A model generated the notes under the pieces. It worked only from the letters and a program-made list of their open reading frames with translations. It ran no database searches and was not told where the DNA came from. A DNA stretch of 8,170 nt from Caldifarciminota bacterium (GTDB lineage: Bacteria > Hydrothermota > Hydrothermia > LBFQ01 > DSFT01). Position numbers and translations under genes: made by a program. Positions 1-5,762 of the stretch are shown here, piece by piece. The DNA is taken from contig WGAQ01000047.1 of NCBI GenBank assembly GCA_015494735.1, positions 1 through 8,170 of the forward strand. Reading direction: 5' to 3'. Position 1 is the stretch's first letter; every line of letters begins with the position of its first letter.

Positions 1-427
1 CGTCAACCGTACCAAATAGCCCCAGCAATGGCGCCAGTACGCTTATCACGCTTATCGCCGTTAGCCTCGCCGTAAGTCTGTCCTTCTCGTTCAATAGCCT
101 CGCATACATCAATCTCTCCACGTCCTCAGGATCTATGTGCGCATTCTGCACCCCCACCCTCAGTACGTTGTGTATGGGACTGTCAACGCTCCCAAGATAA
201 CCAAGCGCCCCGTCCACGTCCCCCTGCTGAAGATAAGATAATACCCCCCTCACCACAGCATTCGCATCTACCCTCGTCCTCCTCCAGAATACTATCGCCC
301 TCTCTATAACCAGCGCCACCAATATCACAGCCGTTATCAGCAGGATGAACATCGGCAAGCTGGAAAAGTATGTCTTCCAGCTCACCACCCCGTCCCATAC
401 AGCATACAACTTGAAGATGTTTAGCAT
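1..427 (-). CDS. MotA/TolQ/ExbB-family proton-channel protein, N-terminal part (3' end outside window)
   Basis: This frame stays open from an ATG at 427 to the window edge, giving 142 residues. It begins MLNIFKLYAVWDG and has a first transmembrane helix at about residues 25-43 (MFILLITAVILVALV), directly followed by a charged/aromatic IERAIVFWRR stretch. A soluble cytoplasmic segment follows, and the second helix starts at about 125. The segment LAPLLGLFGTVD (131-142) is the family signature at the start of TM2. Family knowledge: these proteins form the inner-membrane ring of proton-driven motors (ExbB with ExbD/TonB, TolQ with TolR/TolA). The full length is usually 200-240 aa, so roughly the last third, including TM3, is missing. 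The start is fixed by a strong ribosome binding site and lies 18 nt after the TPR gene stop, so it is probably cotranscribed. Alanine codons here are 9 GCG, 3 GCT and no GCC, unlike the GCC-rich gene upstream. ExbB cannot be told from TolQ with this fragment. Confidence 0.9.
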   Translation of the reverse strand, partial: MLNIFKLYAVWDGVVSWKTYFSSLPMFILLITAVILVALVIERAIVFWRRTRVDANAVVRGVLSYLQQGDVDGALGYLGSVDSPIHNVLRVGVQNAHIDPEDVERLMYARLLNEKDRLTARLTAISVISVLAPLLGLFGTVD

Positions 428-434
428 GCCTCTT

Positions 435-442
435 ACCTCCCC
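435..442 (-). promoter_or_regulatory. Shine-Dalgarno of the ExbB/TolQ-family gene
   Basis: On the minus strand GGGGAGGT lies 7 nt before the ATG at 427. It is one of the two best ribosome binding sites in the window and decides the start of a gene that would otherwise be hard to call, because its stop codon is outside the window. Confidence 0.85.
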
Positions 443-445
443 TTT

Positions 446-3052
446 TTACTTGGGCAAACTCTGAAGTATGGCATCTATCTGGGCAACCATCTGGCTGTTG
501 CCCTCCTGCTCATAGAGGACCCTTGCCTGCTGGAGATACTTGATGGCCTCTCTGGAATTACCCATCTGCGTATATGCCCATCCGATATTGAAGAGGATTC
601 TGGACTTGTACTTGGTATTGGGGAATTTCTCCAGCATTTCTTTTCCGATTTCTATGGCCTTTCCATAATCTTCTATGGCAAGGTAAGCAATGACGAGATA
701 GTTATACACATCTTCTATCTTGGGTCCATCGGGGAAGAAGTCCTTGTACTTCTTGAGTGCCTGGATCGCAGACTCGTACTTCTTGTTCTTTATGAAGAGT
801 GCACCAGCCGTGTAGAGAGCCTCGGAGGCCTTGGGACTGTTGGGGAATTCGTTGGCCATTCTGAAGAACAATTCTGCCGCCTTCAACTCCTCCCCATCCT
901 GATATGCCTTGGCTGCCTGATAGTAAAGGGCCTCAGCAGCCTTCGGACTGGAGGAATACTTCTCCACGAACTGCTGGAGTTTGGTAGTGTCTCCCTCGGA
1001 CGTGATGGCCAGCAGGTAGTAATCCTGAACCCTGTCTTTGACCATGGAAGCCAGTTCGTGGTCAGGATAGAGGAAGAGGAATTTCTCGTAGACCTGAATG
1101 GCCTTGTCGAAGTCCTTCTTCATGGCATAGGCCCTTCCCAGAGCGTACATGGCTTCCGGCGTTATGGGACTTCCGGGGAAGTGCTCGATTTCCCACTCCA
1201 GAAGGGCTATTGCCTTATCCACCTGTCCGGCCTTGATGTAGATGTCCGCCGCCCTGTAGGCTGCTTCTGCGGCTCTGGGATGCTCGGGGAATTCGTTCAC
1301 CACCCTCTCCCAGAGCTTAACAGCATCTCCATAGGACTTCAGAGCGAGAGCCGCCAGTCCCTGGAAGTATATGGCTTCCGCCGCCTCCGGTCTCGGAACG
1401 AACATGGCCGCAACAGCGAAATCCCTGAAGGCATCCATGTAAAGGCCCTTATTGAACTTTACGACACCCCTTCCCAGGTACAGGGCAATCATGAGGGAGG
1501 TGTCGCCCTTGAATCTGACTGCCTGCTCTATCGTATTGAAGTGGGCCAGAGCATCATCGTACCTCTTCTGATGATATGCCACCCATCCGAGGCCCAGCCT
1601 GGAGAGAATCACCAGGTCCCTTGTGAGCTGCATCTGAACGTTGATGTTATATCTGACCTCTGCCTCCGCATAGGCGCCAGCATAGTAATGGGCCTCTGCA
1701 AGTCCATAGACGTACCAGCCCTTCCACAGGTCGAAGGTGGTATCCTTGACGCTCATGGAGGCCTGGTCTTCTTTCATCTCGGAATAGTATATGTTACCCT
1801 TGAGGAGGGCTTCCTGGAACTTCCTGTCCCTCACCAGGGAGAGCATCTCCATGGCCATGGAGGGCCTGCGCAGGAAGGTCTTGGGATAGTTCTCTATGAC
1901 CAGTTCGAAGTTCTTGGCAGCGGAGTAGAATTTGCCCAGTGCATAATCGATGGCTCCACGTGCGTATTCCCCTATTCCGGCCTCTTCGGGAGGGAATTCC
2001 ATATTGAGCAACTGGTCTGCCATGGTATAGGACTTCACGGTATCTCCCACGAAGAAGTGGGATTCCATCAGCCTTATGAAGGAAATGTTGTAAATGTCCC
2101 TGTCGCTGGCCTTGGCCAGAGCGGTTTCGTAGTACTTTATCGCCTCGTTGAACTTGGCCCTGGCGTCATCCTTCTTTCCCTCATCTTCGTACTTCCTGCC
2201 CCACTCGATTTCAGCATTGCCCGCAAAATAAGCGGCAAGATTGGCAAATTCGAAGTCCTTCTTCTTGGAAACCAGCGTAAGTTTCTCGATTGCAGACTCG
2301 AATTGCCTCATCCTGTAGAGGGAAATACCCCAGTAGTACTGTACCCAGTCGGAGAACTTGGAGCCGTGGTACCTCTCGATGAAGTCCTTGGCCATGGTGG
2401 CGGTTCCTTTGTAGTCCCCGTAGATGAAGTTGGCCTCTATCATGGCATAGGAGATGAAGGGCTCCCTCGGAGTATTCTTATATCTCTCGAGCAACTGCTT
2501 GTACACGGTTATGGCTTCCAGAGGTCTCTTGAGGAGGGCGAGACTCCTGGCATAGTAGAACTGGGCTTCGGGTATGTCCTTTATGTCCTTCAGTTTCTCT
2601 ATGGCCTCGTCGTATCTCCCCTCCCTGTAATCCAGAACTCCCAGGAGCATCCTGGTCCTGTTGGAATTCTTGTAATATGGGTACTTCTGAAGTTCCACCA
2701 GAACCTGCTTGGCCTCCTTGGGGTCGCGGAAATTAGTGAAGTAAACGGCGATGGCATACATCGCCTCCCCTTTGAGGTACTTGAGTTTGCGGTTCACATC
2801 CTTGTCCTCGTAAAGCTTGCGGAACTCCTTGTAGGCCTCATCGTATCGCTCGGAGTTGAATTTGCATTCGGCTATTCTGTACCTGATTTCCTTGTCGAAT
2901 CCATACTTCTTACCATCCCGGAGGAGTCTTCTGTATATCTTCTCCGCCTTCTCGTACTTTCCGGCGAAGAACAGCGCCTCAGCCTCCTTGTAGGTCTTAT
3001 AAAAGTCCTCATAGGACATGTTAACGATTAAAGGCACCAAAATCCCAATCAT
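446..3052 (-). CDS. Large TPR-repeat protein (868 aa), probable envelope scaffold
   Basis: Almost the whole chain is tetratricopeptide repeats of about 34-38 residues with the usual G/A-Y-A-F/P spacing (e.g. ALFFAGKYEKAEKIYRRLL near the N terminus, IGWAYTQMGNSREAIKYL near the end). From about residue 585 on, repeats carry the FPxxPxAxEAxY pattern (FPEHPRAAEAAY, FPNSPKASEALY) typical of the TPR_6 repeats of periplasmic YbgF/CpoB and BamD-type proteins. TPRs bind peptides and partner proteins; no enzyme motif is visible. The ATG overlaps the TGA of the upstream barrel gene as ATGA, with AAGGGGG 7 nt before it, implying translational coupling. The first 11 residues (MIGILVPLIVN) are hydrophobic but short and uncharged; Met12 (MSYEDFYK, position 3019) is an alternative start without a good ribosome binding site. 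Periplasmic or inner-membrane-anchored location is inferred from neighbours. The size recalls the type IX secretion TPR protein SprE/PorW, but no lipobox is present. Confidence 0.92.
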   Translation of the reverse strand: MIGILVPLIVNMSYEDFYKTYKEAEALFFAGKYEKAEKIYRRLLRDGKKYGFDKEIRYRIAECKFNSERYDEAYKEFRKLYEDKDVNRKLKYLKGEAMYAIAVYFTNFRDPKEAKQVLVELQKYPYYKNSNRTRMLLGVLDYREGRYDEAIEKLKDIKDIPEAQFYYARSLALLKRPLEAITVYKQLLERYKNTPREPFISYAMIEANFIYGDYKGTATMAKDFIERYHGSKFSDWVQYYWGISLYRMRQFESAIEKLTLVSKKKDFEFANLAAYFAGNAEIEWGRKYEDEGKKDDARAKFNEAIKYYETALAKASDRDIYNISFIRLMESHFFVGDTVKSYTMADQLLNMEFPPEEAGIGEYARGAIDYALGKFYSAAKNFELVIENYPKTFLRRPSMAMEMLSLVRDRKFQEALLKGNIYYSEMKEDQASMSVKDTTFDLWKGWYVYGLAEAHYYAGAYAEAEVRYNINVQMQLTRDLVILSRLGLGWVAYHQKRYDDALAHFNTIEQAVRFKGDTSLMIALYLGRGVVKFNKGLYMDAFRDFAVAAMFVPRPEAAEAIYFQGLAALALKSYGDAVKLWERVVNEFPEHPRAAEAAYRAADIYIKAGQVDKAIALLEWEIEHFPGSPITPEAMYALGRAYAMKKDFDKAIQVYEKFLFLYPDHELASMVKDRVQDYYLLAITSEGDTTKLQQFVEKYSSSPKAAEALYYQAAKAYQDGEELKAAELFFRMANEFPNSPKASEALYTAGALFIKNKKYESAIQALKKYKDFFPDGPKIEDVYNYLVIAYLAIEDYGKAIEIGKEMLEKFPNTKYKSRILFNIGWAYTQMGNSREAIKYLQQARVLYEQEGNSQMVAQIDAILQSLPK

Positions 3053-4119
3053 TGTCCTACCCCCTTCTTGATGTTAACAAGGTTTCCTTTACGCTGATAA
3101 ATCTTACCACTCACGGTCCTCACATAGAAATCGTAGTAATAAACCCCCTTGCCCACATAATTTCCGTACTCATCGGTCCCCTGCCAGTATATGCACTCGG
3201 AAGGTATGGTACCTTCTCCGTAATAGACCTTATAAACCTTCCCCCACCTGTTGGTTATCTTCAGAATCCACCTGTCCACCTCTTCCGGCAGGTTATACCT
3301 CATACACACTTTAACAACATTATACTCTGAACCGGGCATGAGTTCAATAACCTTGGGCGAGGATTCAACCCACACGTTGTATCCAAGGAACTTGAGGGTA
3401 ACCCCGAAGTTGTAGACCTTGTTGGAAAAGAGGCTGTCCACCCCCAGGTCGAAATATATGTCAGTGGTATTGAATACGTACAGGTATCCGAGACCACCCT
3501 TCCATCCGCTACCTCCCTCGTATCCCAGACGGAAGAATAGAGATGGAGTGGGTCTGAACTCAGTTCCAACCCTGAATCTCTCCCTCTGGGTGGAGTTGAA
3601 TCTCACCTCCATATCGGTGAACAGACTCAGGCTCCTTCCGAAGAGGGGAAGAGGTATGGAGGAAACATACATGCCGATGCTGGAGTAGAGGGCAGAAGTG
3701 GTGTCTATATTGAATACGCTGAAGCCGAACATGAAATAGTCGAGGGGTGAAAATGACACGCCCGCATAGAAGGAAGGCTTGGTGGTAATGGTATCGTTGA
3801 TATAATGCGTGTACGATGCTCCAGCCCCCAGGTTCAGGGTACCGAAGGAGCGGGCCAGAACGAACTGTCCGGATATATAATCGTAAGTCTCGGGTGCGAG
3901 CAGGTGGAAACCGAATGAAAGTATCCGATTCGGATACACGAAACCTCCTCCGTTGTACCCATAACCGGAATGATATACTGAAATCATTACTCTCGGGGCC
4001 ACGGCGGCAGCCGCGGGATTGTAATAGATAGCCTCAACCCTGTCGTAATACGCTGTATATGCGTTTCCCAAAGACAATGGATGAGGCCCCGTGTAAGAAA
4101 AAAAGTACAGGAGCATCAT
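3049..4119 (-). CDS. PorV-like outer-membrane beta-barrel with C-terminal FlgD/CHU_C-like Ig domain
   Basis: The protein has 356 aa. Residues 11-36 (GPHPLSLGNAYTA...AIYYNPAA) match the N-terminal signature of PorV/PorQ/UPF0164-type barrels, usually G-x-A-x-G-x-A-x-T-A...A-xx-YNPAGL. Residues about 43-248 are alternating aromatic/hydrophobic strands with Gly-rich turns, as in a transmembrane beta-barrel. From about 255 a separate module begins: ITNRWGKVYK (288-297), then YWQGTDEYGNYVGKGVYYYD (311-330). This matches the FlgD Ig-like or CHU_C (type B sorting) pattern NRWG...WDGxDxxGxxxxxGxYYY. Either Met1 or Met2 may be the start; an in-frame TAA lies 8 codons upstream with no start codon between, so the leader (MMLLYFFSY) really is very short. 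No Shine-Dalgarno is seen. The stop overlaps the TPR gene start by 4 nt. Function is inferred: outer-membrane barrel whose Ig-like tail could contact periplasmic or surface partners. Confidence 0.85.
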   Translation of the reverse strand: MMLLYFFSYTGPHPLSLGNAYTAYYDRVEAIYYNPAAAAVAPRVMISVYHSGYGYNGGGFVYPNRILSFGFHLLAPETYDYISGQFVLARSFGTLNLGAGASYTHYINDTITTKPSFYAGVSFSPLDYFMFGFSVFNIDTTSALYSSIGMYVSSIPLPLFGRSLSLFTDMEVRFNSTQRERFRVGTEFRPTPSLFFRLGYEGGSGWKGGLGYLYVFNTTDIYFDLGVDSLFSNKVYNFGVTLKFLGYNVWVESSPKVIELMPGSEYNVVKVCMRYNLPEEVDRWILKITNRWGKVYKVYYGEGTIPSECIYWQGTDEYGNYVGKGVYYYDFYVRTVSGKIYQRKGNLVNIKKGVGQ

Positions 4120-4127
4120 TGTTGAAA

Positions 4128-4133
4128 AGTATA
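4128..4133 (-). promoter_or_regulatory. Putative -10 element of the barrel-TPR-ExbB operon
   Basis: TATACT on the minus strand lies 8 nt before the barrel ATG (4119), in an AT-rich stretch after the thpR stop. Transcription starting about 7 nt downstream would give an mRNA with a 5' leader of only one or two nucleotides. The nearest -35 candidates, TTTTGT with 17-nt spacing or TTGTGA with 15-nt spacing, are poor. The call rests on the hexamer and on the absence of a ribosome binding site. Confidence 0.35.
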
Positions 4134-4162
4134 AAGCAAATTAACTTATCACAAAAGTTTCC

Positions 4163-4699
4163 TCATCCTAACTTATATTTTCGAAGGGGGACGTACTCGG
4201 GCCCCTCCCTCCGAAGTATGCTTCTAAATAAGACAATTTCCCCGGCAGAAAATTTCAGGGGTCTGATGCGGGGGTTCCCCTCGAACCTCACCTTCCTTCT
4301 TCCGCTCCTGGCAACGGTTATGTGGGGAGTGTAGGGTCTGGATTCATAGATACCGGTAATCCTCATAAGACCTCTGTGAAAATCTAACAGTTCTCTATCG
4401 AAATTTAACCCGACCCACAACACATTGAAGTAAGGTCTTTTAGGCGGGAAAGTTCCCCATCCATGGAGTGAAAATTGAAACGGTCTGGAAGAAGAGGCTA
4501 AAGCTCTAAGGGGTTCATTTATAGAGTTCACATAGTGAGCAGGAACTTCACCTATGAAGACCAGGGTTATGTGGTAATTCTCCGGAGGAACCCACTTCAC
4601 GAAGGGATACCGCTCGACGTACGGGGCAAATGCCCTGTGTATCTCCTCCCGAATGGATTCTGGAAGGTCGAAAGCCAGGAAAAGCCGCATCCTGTCCAT
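4163..4699 (-). CDS. thpR: RNA 2',3'-cyclic phosphodiesterase (2H / LigT family)
   Basis: The protein has 178 aa, normal for the family, and shows both 2H-superfamily catalytic motifs: HIT at 43-45 (NYHITLVFIGEV) and HIT at 126-128 (YTPHITVARSG). The N terminus MRLFLAFDLPESIREEI is the usual first strand and helix, and KWVPPENYHITL is the classic segment before motif one. Known family activity: hydrolysis of RNA 2',3'-cyclic phosphate ends to 2'-phosphates (EC 3.1.4.58), with an in vitro 2'-5' ligase activity in some members; cytoplasmic. The start may be Met1 or Met4 (4690); most homologues begin at the MRLF position and neither has a clear ribosome binding site. It is divergent from the cold-shock gene (70 nt from its Met1 codon) and 43 nt upstream of the barrel gene in the same direction. 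No sign of damage. Confidence 0.93.
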   Translation of the reverse strand: MDRMRLFLAFDLPESIREEIHRAFAPYVERYPFVKWVPPENYHITLVFIGEVPAHYVNSINEPLRALASSSRPFQFSLHGWGTFPPKRPYFNVLWVGLNFDRELLDFHRGLMRITGIYESRPYTPHITVARSGRRKVRFEGNPRIRPLKFSAGEIVLFRSILRREGPEYVPLRKYKLG

Positions 4700-4708
4700 C
4701 TTTCGAGA

Positions 4709-4714
4709 ATTTTA
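4709..4714 (-). promoter_or_regulatory. Putative -10 element of thpR
   Basis: TAAAAT on the minus strand lies 9 nt before the first ATG of thpR (4699), in the spacer shared with the divergent cold-shock gene. It would place the mRNA start within about two nucleotides of the ATG. No convincing -35 box is present at 16-18 nt: TTTACA is nearby, but only 10 nt away. Confidence 0.3.
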
Positions 4715-4755
4715 ATGGATGGGGTGTAAACTTGCGGTAGAACACATATTAACAT

Positions 4756-4761
4756 GGAGGT
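4756..4761 (+). promoter_or_regulatory. Shine-Dalgarno of the cold-shock gene
   Basis: GGAGGT lies 8 nt before the ATG at 4770. It selects this ATG over the in-frame ATG at 4719, which would add 17 residues unlike any cold-shock protein N terminus. No convincing promoter was seen for this gene in the 70-nt divergent spacer. Confidence 0.85.
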
Positions 4762-4769
4762 TGTGTGAG

Positions 4770-4967
4770 ATGAAAGGTAAAGTGAAATGGTTCGACAAGA
4801 GGAAGGGGTATGGATTCATAGAGGGGGAGGATGGAAGGGACTTCTTCGTCCACTTCTCCGATATCGAGAAAGAGGGGTTCAAATCTCTGGAAGAAGGCGA
4901 GGAAGTGGAATTCGAGCCACAGGAAACCGAAAAGGGAACCAAAGCCATCAAGGTAAAACCCCTGTAA
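4770..4967 (+). CDS. Cold-shock domain protein (CspA family)
   Basis: The protein has 65 aa, the standard single OB-fold cold-shock domain. It begins MKGKVKWFDKRKGYGFI, with RNP1 at residues 12-17 (KGYGFI) and RNP2 at 24-30 (DFFVHFS), whose aromatic residues stack on single-stranded nucleic acid. The C terminus KGTKAIKVKPL gives the final strand. Family role: binding single-stranded RNA/DNA and preventing unwanted mRNA secondary structure; cytoplasmic. It is the only plus-strand gene in the window, transcribed away from thpR and towards trmI. The domain is rich in Glu (EEGEEVEFEPQETEKG), which is common for thermophile members. The symbol csp would fit, but which paralogue it is cannot be told. 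Confidence 0.96.
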   Translation: MKGKVKWFDKRKGYGFIEGEDGRDFFVHFSDIEKEGFKSLEEGEEVEFEPQETEKGTKAIKVKPL

Positions 4968-4990
4968 TGGGAGGCCGTACGGCCCCCCAT
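4967..4990. terminator. Inverted repeat between convergent csp and trmI, likely bidirectional terminator
   Basis: ATGGGAGGCC (4967-4976) and GGCCCCCCAT (4981-4990) are inverted around a GTAC centre, with one mismatch. In plus-strand RNA the mismatch is A opposite C. In minus-strand RNA it becomes a G-U wobble, so the hairpin is slightly better for trmI transcripts. The repeat fills the spacer, running from the last base of the csp stop codon to 1 nt before the trmI stop. The flanks are only moderately T-rich, with no clean U-run, so it may act as a barrier or 3'-end protector instead of a classic intrinsic terminator. Confidence 0.7.
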
Positions 4991-4991
4991 C

Positions 4992-5762
4992 TTAATCCGC
5001 ATTTCTCAATTTTCTCGCGAAGGTGAGATAACCGATGTGGCCTATCATGGTCTCTCTGGGTCGGGTCTTCCCCCGCCTCGCCAGTATCTCCCTCTCCAGA
5101 AGTTCCACGGTCCTTATGGTAACGAATCCGTGCTCCCTGAGTGCATCCACAGTTTCCACCACCTGCTCCACCGTGGGCACGAGGGAAGCCCAGAAACCCC
5201 CACCCCGAAGAGCCTCCTTAACGGCAGGAACCAGGGTCCATGGCTCCGGCACATCTATGACCGCAAGGTCCACATCCCCGACGGGATAGCCTTCCACCGC
5301 CGGGTCCCTCAGTTGAAACTCCACCCTGTCCAGAAGACCTGCCCTCTTCACATTTTCGATTGCCCTTTCAAGATGCTCCTGTCTGCGCTCAAAGGAATAG
5401 ACTTTTCCCTCCGGTCCCACCACTCGGGCCAGGGCTATGGTCAGTGCACCGGAGCCGGAGCCAGTCTCTATGACGCGGGAGCCAGACTGGATATTCGTAT
5501 GGGTGATTATATAACCGGCCTCGCGGGGATATATTATGTTGGTTCTGCGGCGGACCTTTATCATGAGCTCTGCAGTGGAAGGCTCGAGGACGAAGACCCT
5601 CCTCCCCTGCGTCGTCTCCAGAATATCACCGAAGTGCAACTCTTCCGGGAAAGTGATACCCCCATGATGGAATACGAATCTCCCTCCCGGTCTGTATTGC
5701 ACCAGATAGGTCTTATCGTCCTCCGACACGAGGAGGACCAGCTGTCCCTCATTCACCCTCAT
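4992..5762 (-). CDS. trmI: tRNA (adenine-N1)-methyltransferase TrmI (m1A58)
   Basis: The protein has 256 aa, matching TrmI/GCD14 family length. Residues 1-65 form the small N-terminal beta domain. RRTNIIYPREAGYII (72-86) is the family hallmark before the Rossmann fold. Motif I is VIETGSGSGALT (97-108) for S-adenosylmethionine, Glu125 is in the ribose-binding position (SFERRQEH), and IDVPEPW (169-175) supplies Asp170, the acidic residue associated with adenine binding and catalysis in this family. The ending RPRETMIGHIGYLTFARK is also diagnostic. The enzyme methylates N1 of A58 in the tRNA T-loop (EC 2.1.1.220) as a homotetramer and stabilises tRNA at high temperature. The ATG lies 14 nt inside the upstream TolB-type gene, and a GTG two codons later is an alternative start. 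With only a weak ribosome binding site, translation is probably coupled. Convergent with csp. Confidence 0.95.
   Translation of the reverse strand: MRVNEGQLVLLVSEDDKTYLVQYRPGGRFVFHHGGITFPEELHFGDILETTQGRRVFVLEPSTAELMIKVRRRTNIIYPREAGYIITHTNIQSGSRVIETGSGSGALTIALARVVGPEGKVYSFERRQEHLERAIENVKRAGLLDRVEFQLRDPAVEGYPVGDVDLAVIDVPEPWTLVPAVKEALRGGGFWASLVPTVEQVVETVDALREHGFVTIRTVELLEREILARRGKTRPRETMIGHIGYLTFARKLRNAD

Noticed and set aside
1058..3031. A 657-codon open frame on the plus strand opposite the TPR gene
   Set aside because: It is antisense to a clear TPR protein, its translation is low-complexity without any domain pattern, and the biased codons of the TPR gene explain the lack of stops.
446..3052. 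TPR protein as a true SprE/PorW orthologue
   Set aside because: Size and repeats agree, but there is no lipobox cysteine and TPR similarity alone does not show orthology; kept only as an analogy.
4732..4752. Promoter for the cold-shock gene from TTGCGG and TATTAA
   Set aside because: The two hexamers are only 9 nt apart and the start would fall into the ribosome binding site.
4719..4769. N-terminal extension of the cold-shock gene from the ATG at 4719
   Set aside because: The Shine-Dalgarno at 4756-4761 points to the ATG at 4770, and cold-shock proteins begin at MKGKVKWF.
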